Assembly: GCF_050870875.2 (NCBI RefSeq) | Contig: NZ_CP194041.2 | Location: 2,666,001 to 2,730,000 of the forward strand | Direction of reading: 5' to 3' | Length of the DNA: 64,000 bases | Source of the DNA: Agarivorans sp050870875 | GTDB lineage: Bacteria > Pseudomonadota > Gammaproteobacteria > Enterobacterales > Celerinatantimonadaceae | Shown: positions 54,455 to 62,693 of the stretch, one piece after another | How positions within the stretch are numbered: position 1 is the stretch's first letter | How the letters are laid out: the number at the start of each line of letters is the position of its first letter | The notes under the pieces: model-generated | What the model saw: only the letters and a program-made list of their open reading frames with translations | What the model was told of the DNA's origin: nothing | Databases searched by the model: none | Made by a program: the position numbers and the translations under genes

Positions 54455-54931
54455 TTAGTTTTGCGACATCGAATTGTCGGCTTTAACTGAGGTGCTATGG
54501 GTAGGATAAATGGATAAGCGTTGACGTAATTGTGAAACCACATTGTGTGCTAAGAAACGACTAATCAACAGGCCCAGGCCAAACCCCAATAGGCTGGCGA
54601 GCCCTGAGCCAATGTTTTGCAGATCGCTGGTAGCATCACTTAAGTACAGTTGCACAGTAATGGCTAACAATAACATCCCGATTAAAGGGGGGATGAACAG
54701 CACGATAATCGCCTTCAATAAAAAACCATCGTCACAATTCACCGCCACTTGTTGGCCAACTTCTAAAGGTTCGGTCAGCTTAAATTCTGCACGATGCATC
54801 ACGCCTGAATCAGATTCGAAGCTAATACAAGTTTGTTGCTTGGCGCAGGCGCTGCAGGCACTTTGGCGTTGCCCCTGCAACTGTACAGAATTCTGATGAA
54901 TATTCACCACTTGCATCTTCAACTGCGCCAT
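54455..54931 (-). CDS. RseC/SoxR-reducing-system family membrane protein in the nif operon
   Basis: Protein of 158 residues. The N-terminal RseC-type domain has the Cys cluster SACSACAKQQTCIS (C-x2-C-x5-C, residues 26-36), and two hydrophobic helices follow (about 72-95 and 107-128). RseC homologues sit beside rpoE or rnf electron-transport genes. Here one is the fifth gene after nifE-N-X-fdxB, 16 bases from fdxB. A role in electron delivery to nitrogenase or in redox poise, perhaps with an Rnf complex, is inference. The frame ends 14 bases before the nifU activator site. Confidence 0.78.
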   Translation of the reverse strand: MAQLKMQVVNIHQNSVQLQGQRQSACSACAKQQTCISFESDSGVMHRAEFKLTEPLEVGQQVAVNCDDGFLLKAIIVLFIPPLIGMLLLAITVQLYLSDATSDLQNIGSGLASLLGFGLGLLISRFLAHNVVSQLRQRLSIYPTHSTSVKADNSMSQN

Positions 54932-54947
54932 TGCTCGCTCCTATTAC

Positions 54948-55253
54948 TTAAGCCAAACTACTCGCCGAGGTATGCGTATGACAATTTTTGGGACAAACCT
55001 TGGCACAGGATCCACAGCCAATGCAGTCACCTTGATTATCCAATGCCATCACCATCACCACATCATCGTCATAATCATCGTAGGCGTCATCGTCTTCATC
55101 GATTTCCCGCTCCACTAAGTCAAACACATCCCGAGGACATACTTTGTAACAACGACCACAACCAATACAGACGGCTTGATCAAGATCGGTCACAAACTGT
55201 GGCTCCCAAGGCGTTCCCTCGCGGTTGAGTCCCATATGTTTACTTTCACTCAT
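54948..55253 (-). CDS. fdxB: nif-specific 2[4Fe-4S] ferredoxin (FdxB / ferredoxin III)
   Basis: Ferredoxin of 101 residues with two cluster motifs, CIGCGRCYKVCP and CIGCGSCAKVCP, separated by a 40-residue stretch containing an extreme acidic run (EIDEDDDAYDDYDDD). GTPWEPQFV near the N-terminus is typical of the nif-specific ferredoxin III group that follows nifX in many diazotrophs. It would feed electrons for cofactor synthesis or to nitrogenase. ATG 55253 follows AAGGAAAT. The acidic spacer is probably the docking surface. Confidence 0.9.
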   Translation of the reverse strand: MSESKHMGLNREGTPWEPQFVTDLDQAVCIGCGRCYKVCPRDVFDLVEREIDEDDDAYDDYDDDVVMVMALDNQGDCIGCGSCAKVCPKNCHTHTSASSLA

Positions 55254-55291
55254 TGCTATTTCCTTTGTTAACTTAAAACACAAATGTTGGC

Positions 55292-55762
55292 TTACCAGGG
55301 TTCATCGAGTAGCTCGTTGAGACGTTGCTGCTGTTGCTCTGCGCAGTCATCCGTGGCACGCATCCACGGTAGTGGATACTCAACAAACTGTTGATGTAAT
55401 TCTTCCAGCAGAGCACTCAGGGGCTCGCCAGCATCCGCCATAATCCCCAAGATCCCGGCCTGCTTCAGTTGCTGCATCGCCCCTCTCCCACAGGCAGTAC
55501 TAAACACTGCAGCACAACCCTTTAAGGCGTTGACTCGTTGTTGCAGCCGTTTACTGTCGTGCCCCGGCAGGCTTGGTTCAAACTGCAAAGCCTCGATCAG
55601 TTGAATATGTTGATCACCAAAGCCATACACCAAGAAGGTATGAGCGCTGCCAAAATGCTGGTCTAAGTGCTGTTTACTGTCGCTGGCGAAGGCGACCTTA
55701 AAGCAGTGTTCACGCTGCTGAACATCTTCGATCACCCGCAGTTTGCGTTGTATTTGTGGCAT
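55292..55762 (-). CDS. nifX: FeMo-cofactor precursor carrier NifX
   Basis: NifX carries NifB-co or the VK-cluster between scaffolds. The protein has 156 residues, as in Klebsiella. Core motifs are VAFASDSKQHLDQHFGSAHTF, VYGF, the ring of charged residues and CAAVFSTACGRGAMQQL. ATG 55762 follows GTGAGG and lies 7 bases after nifN; the frame to 55816 is antiframe nifN sequence. Confidence 0.9.
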   Translation of the reverse strand: MPQIQRKLRVIEDVQQREHCFKVAFASDSKQHLDQHFGSAHTFLVYGFGDQHIQLIEALQFEPSLPGHDSKRLQQRVNALKGCAAVFSTACGRGAMQQLKQAGILGIMADAGEPLSALLEELHQQFVEYPLPWMRATDDCAEQQQQRLNELLDEPW

Positions 55763-55769
55763 ATCGGCC

Positions 55770-57149
55770 TCACTGTGATTTGGTCTGTGTTTGCTCGGGG
55801 CCAAAACGGTAAGCACTCACATGGACCGGTACTTCATCTTGATGGTGACTTTTGAATAAGTTCGCCATCGCAAACAACCTTGCCCTTGCCCCTTCGTAAC
55901 CCAGCTGCAATACATCACTATTGCCAAATTGATCATGACAGGGATAGCCAGCGCGCAATACCGGCACCTGAGGCTCACATAAATTGGCACAATGGGTATT
56001 GCCCACCACCATCTCAAGCACGGCTAAATCGGGTTCAAGATCAGATAAGTCGCCAACCACAATACGCTCAGCCTTGAGTTGTTTCAGAGCAGGGCTATTC
56101 ATCGTGGTAACCACCAGTTTTAGTTCCGCGCCCACTTCAGACAGTAAATTGGCGTAACCCTCGGCCGCATCTGGCTCCAGCGCCAACGCCATCGGGCTGG
56201 CCGATAACAAGAAGTGAGTATCGAGCATTGCATCTTGCAGTCGTTGACGCTGGCGAGCGATCCAGCCGGGAACGGCTTGCTTAGAAAGCTGTGATAAAAT
56301 CAGCACCAGTTGGTCGGTCGCCGCCAAACCCATCGCCATGCCTAAAGGGTAACTGGGGATCTGACATTGCTTCTCTAATAAGCCTGCGGCAGCGTTCATC
56401 GATGTGCCAAACACGAGGCTGGCAACACTAGACTGCATCCGAGTGAGTTGCTCAATAGTGGTGCCGCCGGTGGAGGTCACCGAAAAATCGTCCGCAGCTA
56501 AATGACCGTCGAGGGAATGCGCGATATTGGGTAAAAAGATCGGCTCAAAACCAAAGGCATGGCAATAACGCTCTAGCAGTTCCAGATCGGCGCTAGTTAG
56601 TGCCACCGAACAAAATACATTCAATTGCTTACTTTGCGTTGCTGGTAACTCGGACTTGTTGCTCGCCGCAGCCAGTAGCTGCTCGACGCAGGACTCAAGC
56701 GCTGCGGCAAAACCGCTCTGCATCGAACCGACAAAGTCGGGGGTACTCACGGGCACAATGTAAATATGCTGATATTGAGGATATGTGGCTCGAAATTCCC
56801 GTATCACCCGTGTCACATCGCAGCCCTGCATCTCGGTTAGCCCAGTGGTCATAATCATCAGCAAGCGTGGTTGATGTTGTTCGCATAACAACAACAGTGC
56901 TTGTGCCAGATTATCATCCCCACCCATCACCGCTGCGATATGGTCAATGGCGGTATTTTGTAGCGGAATAGGTTCTCTAAAGTGTTGAATTAAATATACT
57001 TTAGCAAAGGCACCACAGCCCTGCGAGCCATGCATCAACGGAATACTGTCGGCCAGCCCCATACAGGCCAAAGTCGCCCCCGTTGCAGCACTGGTTTTCA
57101 GTGGCTGCTCCACTAAAGGACTTCGATTTTGTTCGATCACTCTGCTCAT
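55770..57149 (-). CDS. nifN: FeMo-cofactor scaffold beta subunit NifN
   Basis: With NifE it forms the tetramer on which FeMo-cofactor is completed with Mo and homocitrate. 459 residues (Klebsiella 461). The N-terminus is RSPLVEQPLKTSAATGATLACMG, then LMHGSQGCGAFAKVYL and MTTGLTEMQGCDV, all typical. ATG 57149 has GGAGAG upstream; the frame to 57206 overlaps nifE and is not used. It is 10 bases after nifE. Confidence 0.93.
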   Translation of the reverse strand: MSRVIEQNRSPLVEQPLKTSAATGATLACMGLADSIPLMHGSQGCGAFAKVYLIQHFREPIPLQNTAIDHIAAVMGGDDNLAQALLLLCEQHQPRLLMIMTTGLTEMQGCDVTRVIREFRATYPQYQHIYIVPVSTPDFVGSMQSGFAAALESCVEQLLAAASNKSELPATQSKQLNVFCSVALTSADLELLERYCHAFGFEPIFLPNIAHSLDGHLAADDFSVTSTGGTTIEQLTRMQSSVASLVFGTSMNAAAGLLEKQCQIPSYPLGMAMGLAATDQLVLILSQLSKQAVPGWIARQRQRLQDAMLDTHFLLSASPMALALEPDAAEGYANLLSEVGAELKLVVTTMNSPALKQLKAERIVVGDLSDLEPDLAVLEMVVGNTHCANLCEPQVPVLRAGYPCHDQFGNSDVLQLGYEGARARLFAMANLFKSHHQDEVPVHVSAYRFGPEQTQTKSQ

Positions 57150-57159
57150 ATTAGCTCTC

Positions 57160-58557
57160 CTACTGGCAATCTTGATGGGATTGATTTGCCCAAGGTGGTG
57201 CATCATTGACTAACTGCCATATCGGGCTCTCCAGGGTACGGCAAAGCTCTTTGGCAAAGGTCAACATCCCTTGATAACCGGCATAGGCATGTTCGCGTTC
57301 TTGGTTGATATCTAAAAACGGAAGTCGCGCCTTTAACGCGGTATACATGTTACGGCCACCAGCAATCATCAAATCGGCTTGCTGTTGCTGCGCCACATCG
57401 AGCAGCTTACGCGCGCCGCCCTCGTCAAGCATTAAGGCTTGCTCCCCCATAATGTCGACAATTCGCGCCTTATCTTCGGCGGTGGATTTTTTAGTCCCAG
57501 TTGCCACCACTTCAATGCCCAGCTCTTGTAGCGCCGAAACAATCGACCACGATTTCACACCACCGGTATACAGCAGCGCCTTCTTGCCCTTTAAGCGTTG
57601 CTGGTAAGGGGCCAGTTGTTGGCGGATCCTCGATTTTTGCTCGGCAATTAAAGCTTCCGTTTCCGCCAGTAAGCGAGGTTCATTAATGAGTTGGGCAAAT
57701 TGACGCAACGCCGCCGAGGTATCTTCTACCCCATAAAAGCTTCCCTCAAACCACGGGATATTCCACTGCTCTTGCAACAAACGGGCGACATTAATTTGCG
57801 CCCGCGAACACACCACCATCGCGGCGTCGGCACGGTGCATGGTTTGTATTTCGTGGTAACGCGTATCTCCCGACATACAGCTAAGCACGCGATAACCCAA
57901 ACGCTCTAACAATGGGGATACATGCCAAAATTCACCAGCAATGTTGTATTCGCCAATCAGCACAATGTCGTTCACTAGACGACTCGGGTCGTGCTGCATC
58001 ATCGGTTTGGCTGGCGGCTCGGCGCTGCCAACGACCTGTTTCACCATCACCTCGCCGGCAATCCGATTGCCTAAGTTTTTACTGCCATAAAAACCTGCCG
58101 CATCCACCGCCACCACCGGGATCTGCCAGCGTTGTTGCGCCAAACTACAAATTGCGCCCACATCGTTACCTTCCAAGGCTGGCACACAGGTCACATATAC
58201 AAACACTGCGGGGGGCTGATGTTTTTCCACCACGGTTTTAATCGCGTGCAATAACCGCTTTTCGGCCCGCCCCATGATCACGTCTTGCTCATTCAGATCG
58301 GTGGTAAAGCCCAAACGAAACAAGTTACGACCCGAGGCGCGGGTACCGCGATTATTCCAACTATTTCCGGCACACGCGATGGGACCGTGCACAATATGGG
58401 CGACATCGGCGATGGGCAGCAAACTAATTTGTGCTCCATCAAAACTACAACCACCCGCAGTGGCGCCTGGGGTAGGTCGAGCACAGCCACTTTTCTCACC
58501 GCTATTATGTTCGCAAGCGGGCTCGTCTAATAATTCAGCTATATCACTACGCTTCAT
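57160..58557 (-). CDS. nifE: FeMo-cofactor scaffold alpha subunit NifE
   Basis: Alpha subunit of the NifEN scaffold, 465 residues. Cysteines expected for cluster ligation are at C37 (GGCSFDGA), C62 (GPIACAGNSWNNRG) and about C124 (YVTCVPALEGNDV). VVSSKNLGNRIAGE-like GSKNLGNRIAGEVMVKQVVG and AKPMMQHDPSRLVNDIVLIGEYNIAGE are typical of NifE. It is the first gene of nifE-N-X-fdxB-rseC-like and has a sigma-54 promoter and NifA site 80-140 bases upstream. nifHDK do not follow upstream, unlike Klebsiella. Confidence 0.94.
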   Translation of the reverse strand: MKRSDIAELLDEPACEHNSGEKSGCARPTPGATAGGCSFDGAQISLLPIADVAHIVHGPIACAGNSWNNRGTRASGRNLFRLGFTTDLNEQDVIMGRAEKRLLHAIKTVVEKHQPPAVFVYVTCVPALEGNDVGAICSLAQQRWQIPVVAVDAAGFYGSKNLGNRIAGEVMVKQVVGSAEPPAKPMMQHDPSRLVNDIVLIGEYNIAGEFWHVSPLLERLGYRVLSCMSGDTRYHEIQTMHRADAAMVVCSRAQINVARLLQEQWNIPWFEGSFYGVEDTSAALRQFAQLINEPRLLAETEALIAEQKSRIRQQLAPYQQRLKGKKALLYTGGVKSWSIVSALQELGIEVVATGTKKSTAEDKARIVDIMGEQALMLDEGGARKLLDVAQQQQADLMIAGGRNMYTALKARLPFLDINQEREHAYAGYQGMLTFAKELCRTLESPIWQLVNDAPPWANQSHQDCQ

Positions 58558-58634
58558 GGCGACCTCTCATTACATTGGTTTTACTTCTGTCAGACGATAC
58601 TCAGAGTGACTAAAACATCTCACATCAAGCACAA

Positions 58635-58650
58635 TGCAACTTACAAACCA
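58635..58650 (-). promoter_or_regulatory. Sigma-54 promoter of nifE operon
   Basis: Minus-strand TGGTTTGTAAGTTGCA has TGG at -24 and TTGCA at -12 with GG-N10-GC, a good match. Predicted transcription start is about 66 bases before the nifE ATG. The exact NifA site at 58684-58699 lies upstream. Confidence 0.75.
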
Positions 58651-58683
58651 AAGTTAAAACATTGATAAATAAGTGTTTTAGAT

Positions 58684-58699
58684 TGTAGTAAAACCGACA
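58684..58699 (-). promoter_or_regulatory. NifA upstream activator sequence for nifE
   Basis: TGT-AGTAAAACCG-ACA is an exact TGT-N10-ACA with its centre about 67 bases upstream of the predicted start, slightly closer than usual (80-150). Confidence 0.65.
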
Positions 58700-58836
58700 A
58701 AACAGCGAAGGAAGAGACAATGTGATGATGAACAAACGAATCATTTGGCTACGCAATGAGCCCTCACAAACATCAACATAAAGCCTTAGGCCGAGGTATC
58801 GGCATCAACGCAGGGCATTATTCGTCGAAGCATGCT

Positions 58837-58893
58837 TGCATTATTTGCAGCAATGAACTGCAAATAACCGGTATTGTCATGCATTATTTGCAG
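58837..58893. promoter_or_regulatory. Repeated operator-like motif upstream of the LysR gene
   Basis: TGCATTATTTGCAG occurs twice, at 58837-58850 and 58880-58893 (43 bases apart), and the inverted core CTGCAAATAA is at 58858-58867. Lying 50-105 bases before the LysR start, they look like its own binding sites and could also affect the nifE side of this intergenic region. Confidence 0.5.
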
Positions 58894-58942
58894 TGCAATA
58901 CTGTTATTCCTTGCTTAAATAGATGATTTGGAGATAAGACCG

Positions 58943-59878
58943 ATGGTGACAACAAAAATTGGGACATCGACTTCATTCACGTCACAACATGCAGATGAAA
59001 TAGCGGCACTGATTAGCCTGGCTCACCATCATTCATTTGCCCAGGCAGGAAAAGCCTTACGACGTCATCCCAGCATTATTTCCAAACGAATTGCAGCCAT
59101 GGAGACTCGTTTAGGGATCCGCCTGGTGGAACGCTCAACTCGCCAGCTACGGTTAAGCCAAGCTGCATTAGAACTGGTTGAACAACTCAAATCTGCGCTT
59201 GATATCATTAGCACCGCCGAACAAAGAGCGCTGTGCGGTGCCGCTGAGGTTGCAGGCCGATTACGCTTAGCACTCCCCGCAGAAATGGGGCGACGTTGTA
59301 TCGCGCCACTATTGCCTGAATTTATCAAGATGTACCCGAAGATCAGCCTCACGGCAGATTACAGCAATCGTTTTGTCGATATTATAAGCGAGGGTTATGA
59401 TGCTGCTATCCGGGTTGGCGAACTTAAGGACAGCCGACTGGTCGCCAATAAACTCGCACCCCACCGTCGCATTCTCTGCGCCAGTCCAGACTACCTCCAG
59501 CAATTTGGAGAGCCACAGCATCCGCGAGAGCTTACTCAGCACAACTGTCTGCAATTTAGTGGCTTTAAAAGTTATCCCGAATGGCGACTGTTTCAGGGTA
59601 AACAATCAGAAAAAATAGTGGTTTCTGGAAATTTAATATCTAACGATAACGACACCCTTCTGGCAGCAGCCAAATCTGATCTCGGGATACTCTGCGCCGG
59701 AGAATGGTTGTTTCAACAAGCGATTGCTGAAGGCCAACTCATCCATATTCTTAAAGATTGGATATTGGATGGCGAAGGCGGCGTTTATTTTGTCAGAACC
59801 TCAGCTAAGTATACTCCAGCATCAGTCCAGGTCTTCAAACAATGGATTAGCGCCAAGGCAAGCTCGGGGCTGCTATAA
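58943..59878 (+). CDS. LysR-family transcriptional regulator
   Basis: Regulator of 311 residues. The N-terminal helix-turn-helix (about 20-80) includes SFAQAGKALRRHPSIISKRIAAMETRLGIRLVER, with AQAGKALRRHPSIISKRI as the recognition region. The effector domain (about 105-305) has GRLRLALPAEMGRR and a variable remainder close to the AaeR/DsdC-unlike 'CrgA' type. ATG 58943 follows TTGGAG; TTG 58928 is less likely. It is divergent from nifE and followed by an EamA transporter, which it probably regulates. No nif role is implied. Confidence 0.86.
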   Translation: MVTTKIGTSTSFTSQHADEIAALISLAHHHSFAQAGKALRRHPSIISKRIAAMETRLGIRLVERSTRQLRLSQAALELVEQLKSALDIISTAEQRALCGAAEVAGRLRLALPAEMGRRCIAPLLPEFIKMYPKISLTADYSNRFVDIISEGYDAAIRVGELKDSRLVANKLAPHRRILCASPDYLQQFGEPQHPRELTQHNCLQFSGFKSYPEWRLFQGKQSEKIVVSGNLISNDNDTLLAAAKSDLGILCAGEWLFQQAIAEGQLIHILKDWILDGEGGVYFVRTSAKYTPASVQVFKQWISAKASSGLL

Positions 59879-59925
59879 GCGTTTCAAACATCGTCCTACT
59901 TATTTAAAATATTGAGGATCTAACT

Positions 59926-60816
59926 ATGTTTCATGGCATTTTACTCTCCATCGCTTCGTCGTGCTTGTTTGCCGCTATTTATTACTATTCGACACTGCTC
60001 ACGCCGCTTAATGGCGTAGAGGTGTTTGGCTGGAGAATGGCGCTTACCCTCCCCTTTGTTTCGTTATTCATGTTGATGAGTAAAGATTTGCCACTAATCA
60101 AATCTGTATTTACGGCACTATTACAAAGACCAAGCCTGATCTTTGGGCTCATACTCAGCAGTTTTCTAATTGGTATTCAGCAATGGCTATTTATGTGGGC
60201 ACCTTTAAACGGCCAGGCTTTAGAAGTTTCCATTGGATACTTTTTACTCCCGCTTAGCATGCTGTTGGTTGGCCGATTTATTTATCATGAACGCCTTTCT
60301 TGCTTACAGTGGCTGGCTGCGCTATGTGCGCTGTTAGGAGTCTCTCACGAAATCTATTTATTCGGGGGATTTCCCTGGGAAGCGGCATTAGTCGCCCTGG
60401 GTTTTCCTTGCTATTTTATTTTGAGACGCAAGCTAGGTACTAATCACCTCGGTGGATTTTGGCTTGATTTACTACTGATGTTACCAGTGGCTGGGTTTAT
60501 TATTACTCGCCACAGTGCAACCATTACGTTTCCAAGTCATGTTGTGCTGTATCTTCTATTAATCGGGCTAGCAATTTTGAGTGCAACGTCATTTATGTTC
60601 TACATTATTGCCAGTCGTTTGTTACCTTTGAGTTTATTTGGTTTATTAGGCTACGTAGAGCCGGTATTACTGGTTGCGATATCGCTGTATCTCGGTGAGC
60701 AGATCCGACAAGAGCAATGGTTAACGTATATCCCAATATGGCTGGCGGTAGGATTGCTTACCTGCAACGGCATCCTCAAAATTTATCATGGGAAGCAACA
60801 GAGATGTTTAAACTAA
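59926..60816 (+). CDS. EamA/RarD-family membrane transporter
   Basis: Integral membrane protein of 296 residues with ten hydrophobic helices in two EamA repeats, the RarD subgroup (MFHGILLSIASSCLFAAIYYY, GVEVFGWRMALTLPF, IGIQQWLFMWAPLNGQALEVS, GYFLLPLSMLLVGR, WLAALCALLGV, and EPVLLVAISLYLGEQI). Members export small metabolites or drugs; substrate unknown. It begins 47 bases after the LysR gene on the same strand. Confidence 0.85.
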   Translation: MFHGILLSIASSCLFAAIYYYSTLLTPLNGVEVFGWRMALTLPFVSLFMLMSKDLPLIKSVFTALLQRPSLIFGLILSSFLIGIQQWLFMWAPLNGQALEVSIGYFLLPLSMLLVGRFIYHERLSCLQWLAALCALLGVSHEIYLFGGFPWEAALVALGFPCYFILRRKLGTNHLGGFWLDLLLMLPVAGFIITRHSATITFPSHVVLYLLLIGLAILSATSFMFYIIASRLLPLSLFGLLGYVEPVLLVAISLYLGEQIRQEQWLTYIPIWLAVGLLTCNGILKIYHGKQQRCLN

Positions 60817-60994
60817 ACGCCAGCCCAGTATTCAGCTTTCAAGCAAGACTGCGAGAAAGCTAAGGTCACTTAGTCTGCGCAGAGAGCCTCTCGACAAGCG
60901 CTAAGTATTTGCTGGTAAAACACTGCAACAATGAATCTCCCAACAGAGATATGTGCAACGAAGCAAGCGATACTTAAAAAAAACGGTGTTTTGC

Positions 60995-62320
60995 TTAAGC
61001 GCCTAATAAAACAAGCCCCTGCTGATAATCGTTTTTGTGCTCATCAAGGGGAACTTTCTGACCACCTGTCGCCCAAATAATATGCGTCGCCTGAGACAAT
61101 TTGTCTGTCAGTTGTTCCGCCTCAAGATAAGCTTTGCCCTCGGTAAGCAAACGAGTCACACCGGCAATGCCCGCTGTCGCAGAAGGTTCCAGCGAGATAT
61201 GTTCGCTATCCTCAAACATCGTCAAATAACGATATAAGTTTTCATCGGAGACGGTCACAATACCACTAAGCAAATGCATCATCATCGAGCCAACAAATGC
61301 CGATGGCCGGCCCACGGCTAAACCGTCGGCACAGGTTTGGTTATTTAAGCCAATATCCTGCACCGCGATCTTATTCTGCAAACCCGTTGCCATACCTAAT
61401 AACATGCACGGTGAATGGGTCGGCTCGACAAAAAAACAATGTACATAATCACCAAAAACCTGCTTCAGCCCAAAGGTAATGCCGCCAGGTGCACCGCCTA
61501 CGCCACAGGGCAAATAAACCAAGAGCGGATGCGCTGCGTCGACAGTAATATCCTGCTCGGCAAGCTGCGCCTTCAAACGCAATGCTGCCACGCTGTAGCC
61601 TAGAAATAGCGATCGTGAATCTTCATCATCAATAAAATAGGCCTGCGCATCAGCCATCGCTTGTTCACGCCCTTGCGCCACCGCAATACTGTAGTCGCTC
61701 TGATGTTCAACAACCTGAACACCTTTACTTTTCAATAAATTTTTCTTCCACTCGCGTGCATCGGCAGACATATGCACGATGACCTGAAAACCCAGCTGCG
61801 CGCCCATCATGCCGATGCTTAAACCGAGGTTCCCAGTGGAGCCCACCACTATTTTATGTTTGGCAAATAGCTGTTTAAATGGAGCGTCGTTAAAAACTCG
61901 ATAATTATCCCCCGTCCTTAACAAGCCATTGGCTAGCGCCAACGTTTCAGCGTGCAGTAATACTTCATAAAAACCACCACGCGCCTTAATTGAGCCAGCC
62001 ACCGGCAGTTGGTGGTCACATTTCAACCATAAACGCCCAGGGATCTCGAAGCCATGCCATTGTTTAAGCGCTGCTTGCATCTTAGGAATGGCTTTCAACT
62101 GGGATTCAATAATCCCTTTGGTTACCGTTGTTTCTGCAAAGACCTTCGCCAGATAAGGCGCAAAACGAGACAAGCGCTGCGACGCATCAAGTAAATCGCT
62201 CCAGTTTAAGGCGAGCTCTGCTTGGCTCTGCTGAAACAAAACTTTGTTGGAATTTAGCCAGATAATCTCTTGCTTTGACTGGAGTATGGGCACCACAGCA
62301 TTCGATAGATAATCCGCCAT
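60995..62320 (-). CDS. dsdA: D-serine dehydratase
   Basis: PLP enzyme (fold type II) that turns D-serine into pyruvate and ammonia, 441 residues (E. coli DsdA 442). The PLP Lys is in SIKARGGFYEVL (near 110), the phosphate-binding loop is VGSTGNLGLSIG, and GVGGAPGGITFG and the DGLAVGRPS segment follow. ATG 62320 has GGAG 10 bases upstream (the GTG at 62335 lies inside that site). It converges with the EamA gene rather than adjoining a dsdX/dsdC pair, so control by the nearby LysR protein is uncertain. Confidence 0.92.
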   Translation of the reverse strand: MADYLSNAVVPILQSKQEIIWLNSNKVLFQQSQAELALNWSDLLDASQRLSRFAPYLAKVFAETTVTKGIIESQLKAIPKMQAALKQWHGFEIPGRLWLKCDHQLPVAGSIKARGGFYEVLLHAETLALANGLLRTGDNYRVFNDAPFKQLFAKHKIVVGSTGNLGLSIGMMGAQLGFQVIVHMSADAREWKKNLLKSKGVQVVEHQSDYSIAVAQGREQAMADAQAYFIDDEDSRSLFLGYSVAALRLKAQLAEQDITVDAAHPLLVYLPCGVGGAPGGITFGLKQVFGDYVHCFFVEPTHSPCMLLGMATGLQNKIAVQDIGLNNQTCADGLAVGRPSAFVGSMMMHLLSGIVTVSDENLYRYLTMFEDSEHISLEPSATAGIAGVTRLLTEGKAYLEAEQLTDKLSQATHIIWATGGQKVPLDEHKNDYQQGLVLLGA

Positions 62321-62693
62321 AAAATTTAACTCCACACGAGTGCCCCGCTATTTTTTAACTCAAGCTCTTGCTCATCACAAAACAAACAAGTATTCGAATA
62401 ATTACGCCATGAAAAGATTCAAAAAGATAGCCTATATTGCAGAACATAAAAACAGCTTAACTGCAACATTCCAACTTCAACTTTCAACCAGACTTGCTGC
62501 ACTTCTATAGCTCTCACCAAAAAGGTATCAATGGCTAATCACAACTAGAGTAGCTAGTGGGTGGAGATGTTTAACTGAGTCCAGGTATATAGAAATAGCC
62601 ATGTTTCAGAGATTAATTATCAATTATCCTCGTATATTGAACACCTGAATGACGGTTATCACAAAGGCGTTCATTTAAACTTTAGTGGCAATT
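62321..62693. other. Intergenic region between dsdA and the M48 protease gene
   Basis: About 370 bases without a plausible gene. The left edge should hold the dsdA promoter. I see no repeat or hairpin worth naming. Confidence 0.4.

Noticed and set aside
54833..55228. A 131-codon + strand frame over the ferredoxin
   Set aside because: Antisense to fdxB and the rseC-like gene; His-rich run comes from the complement of the acidic spacer.
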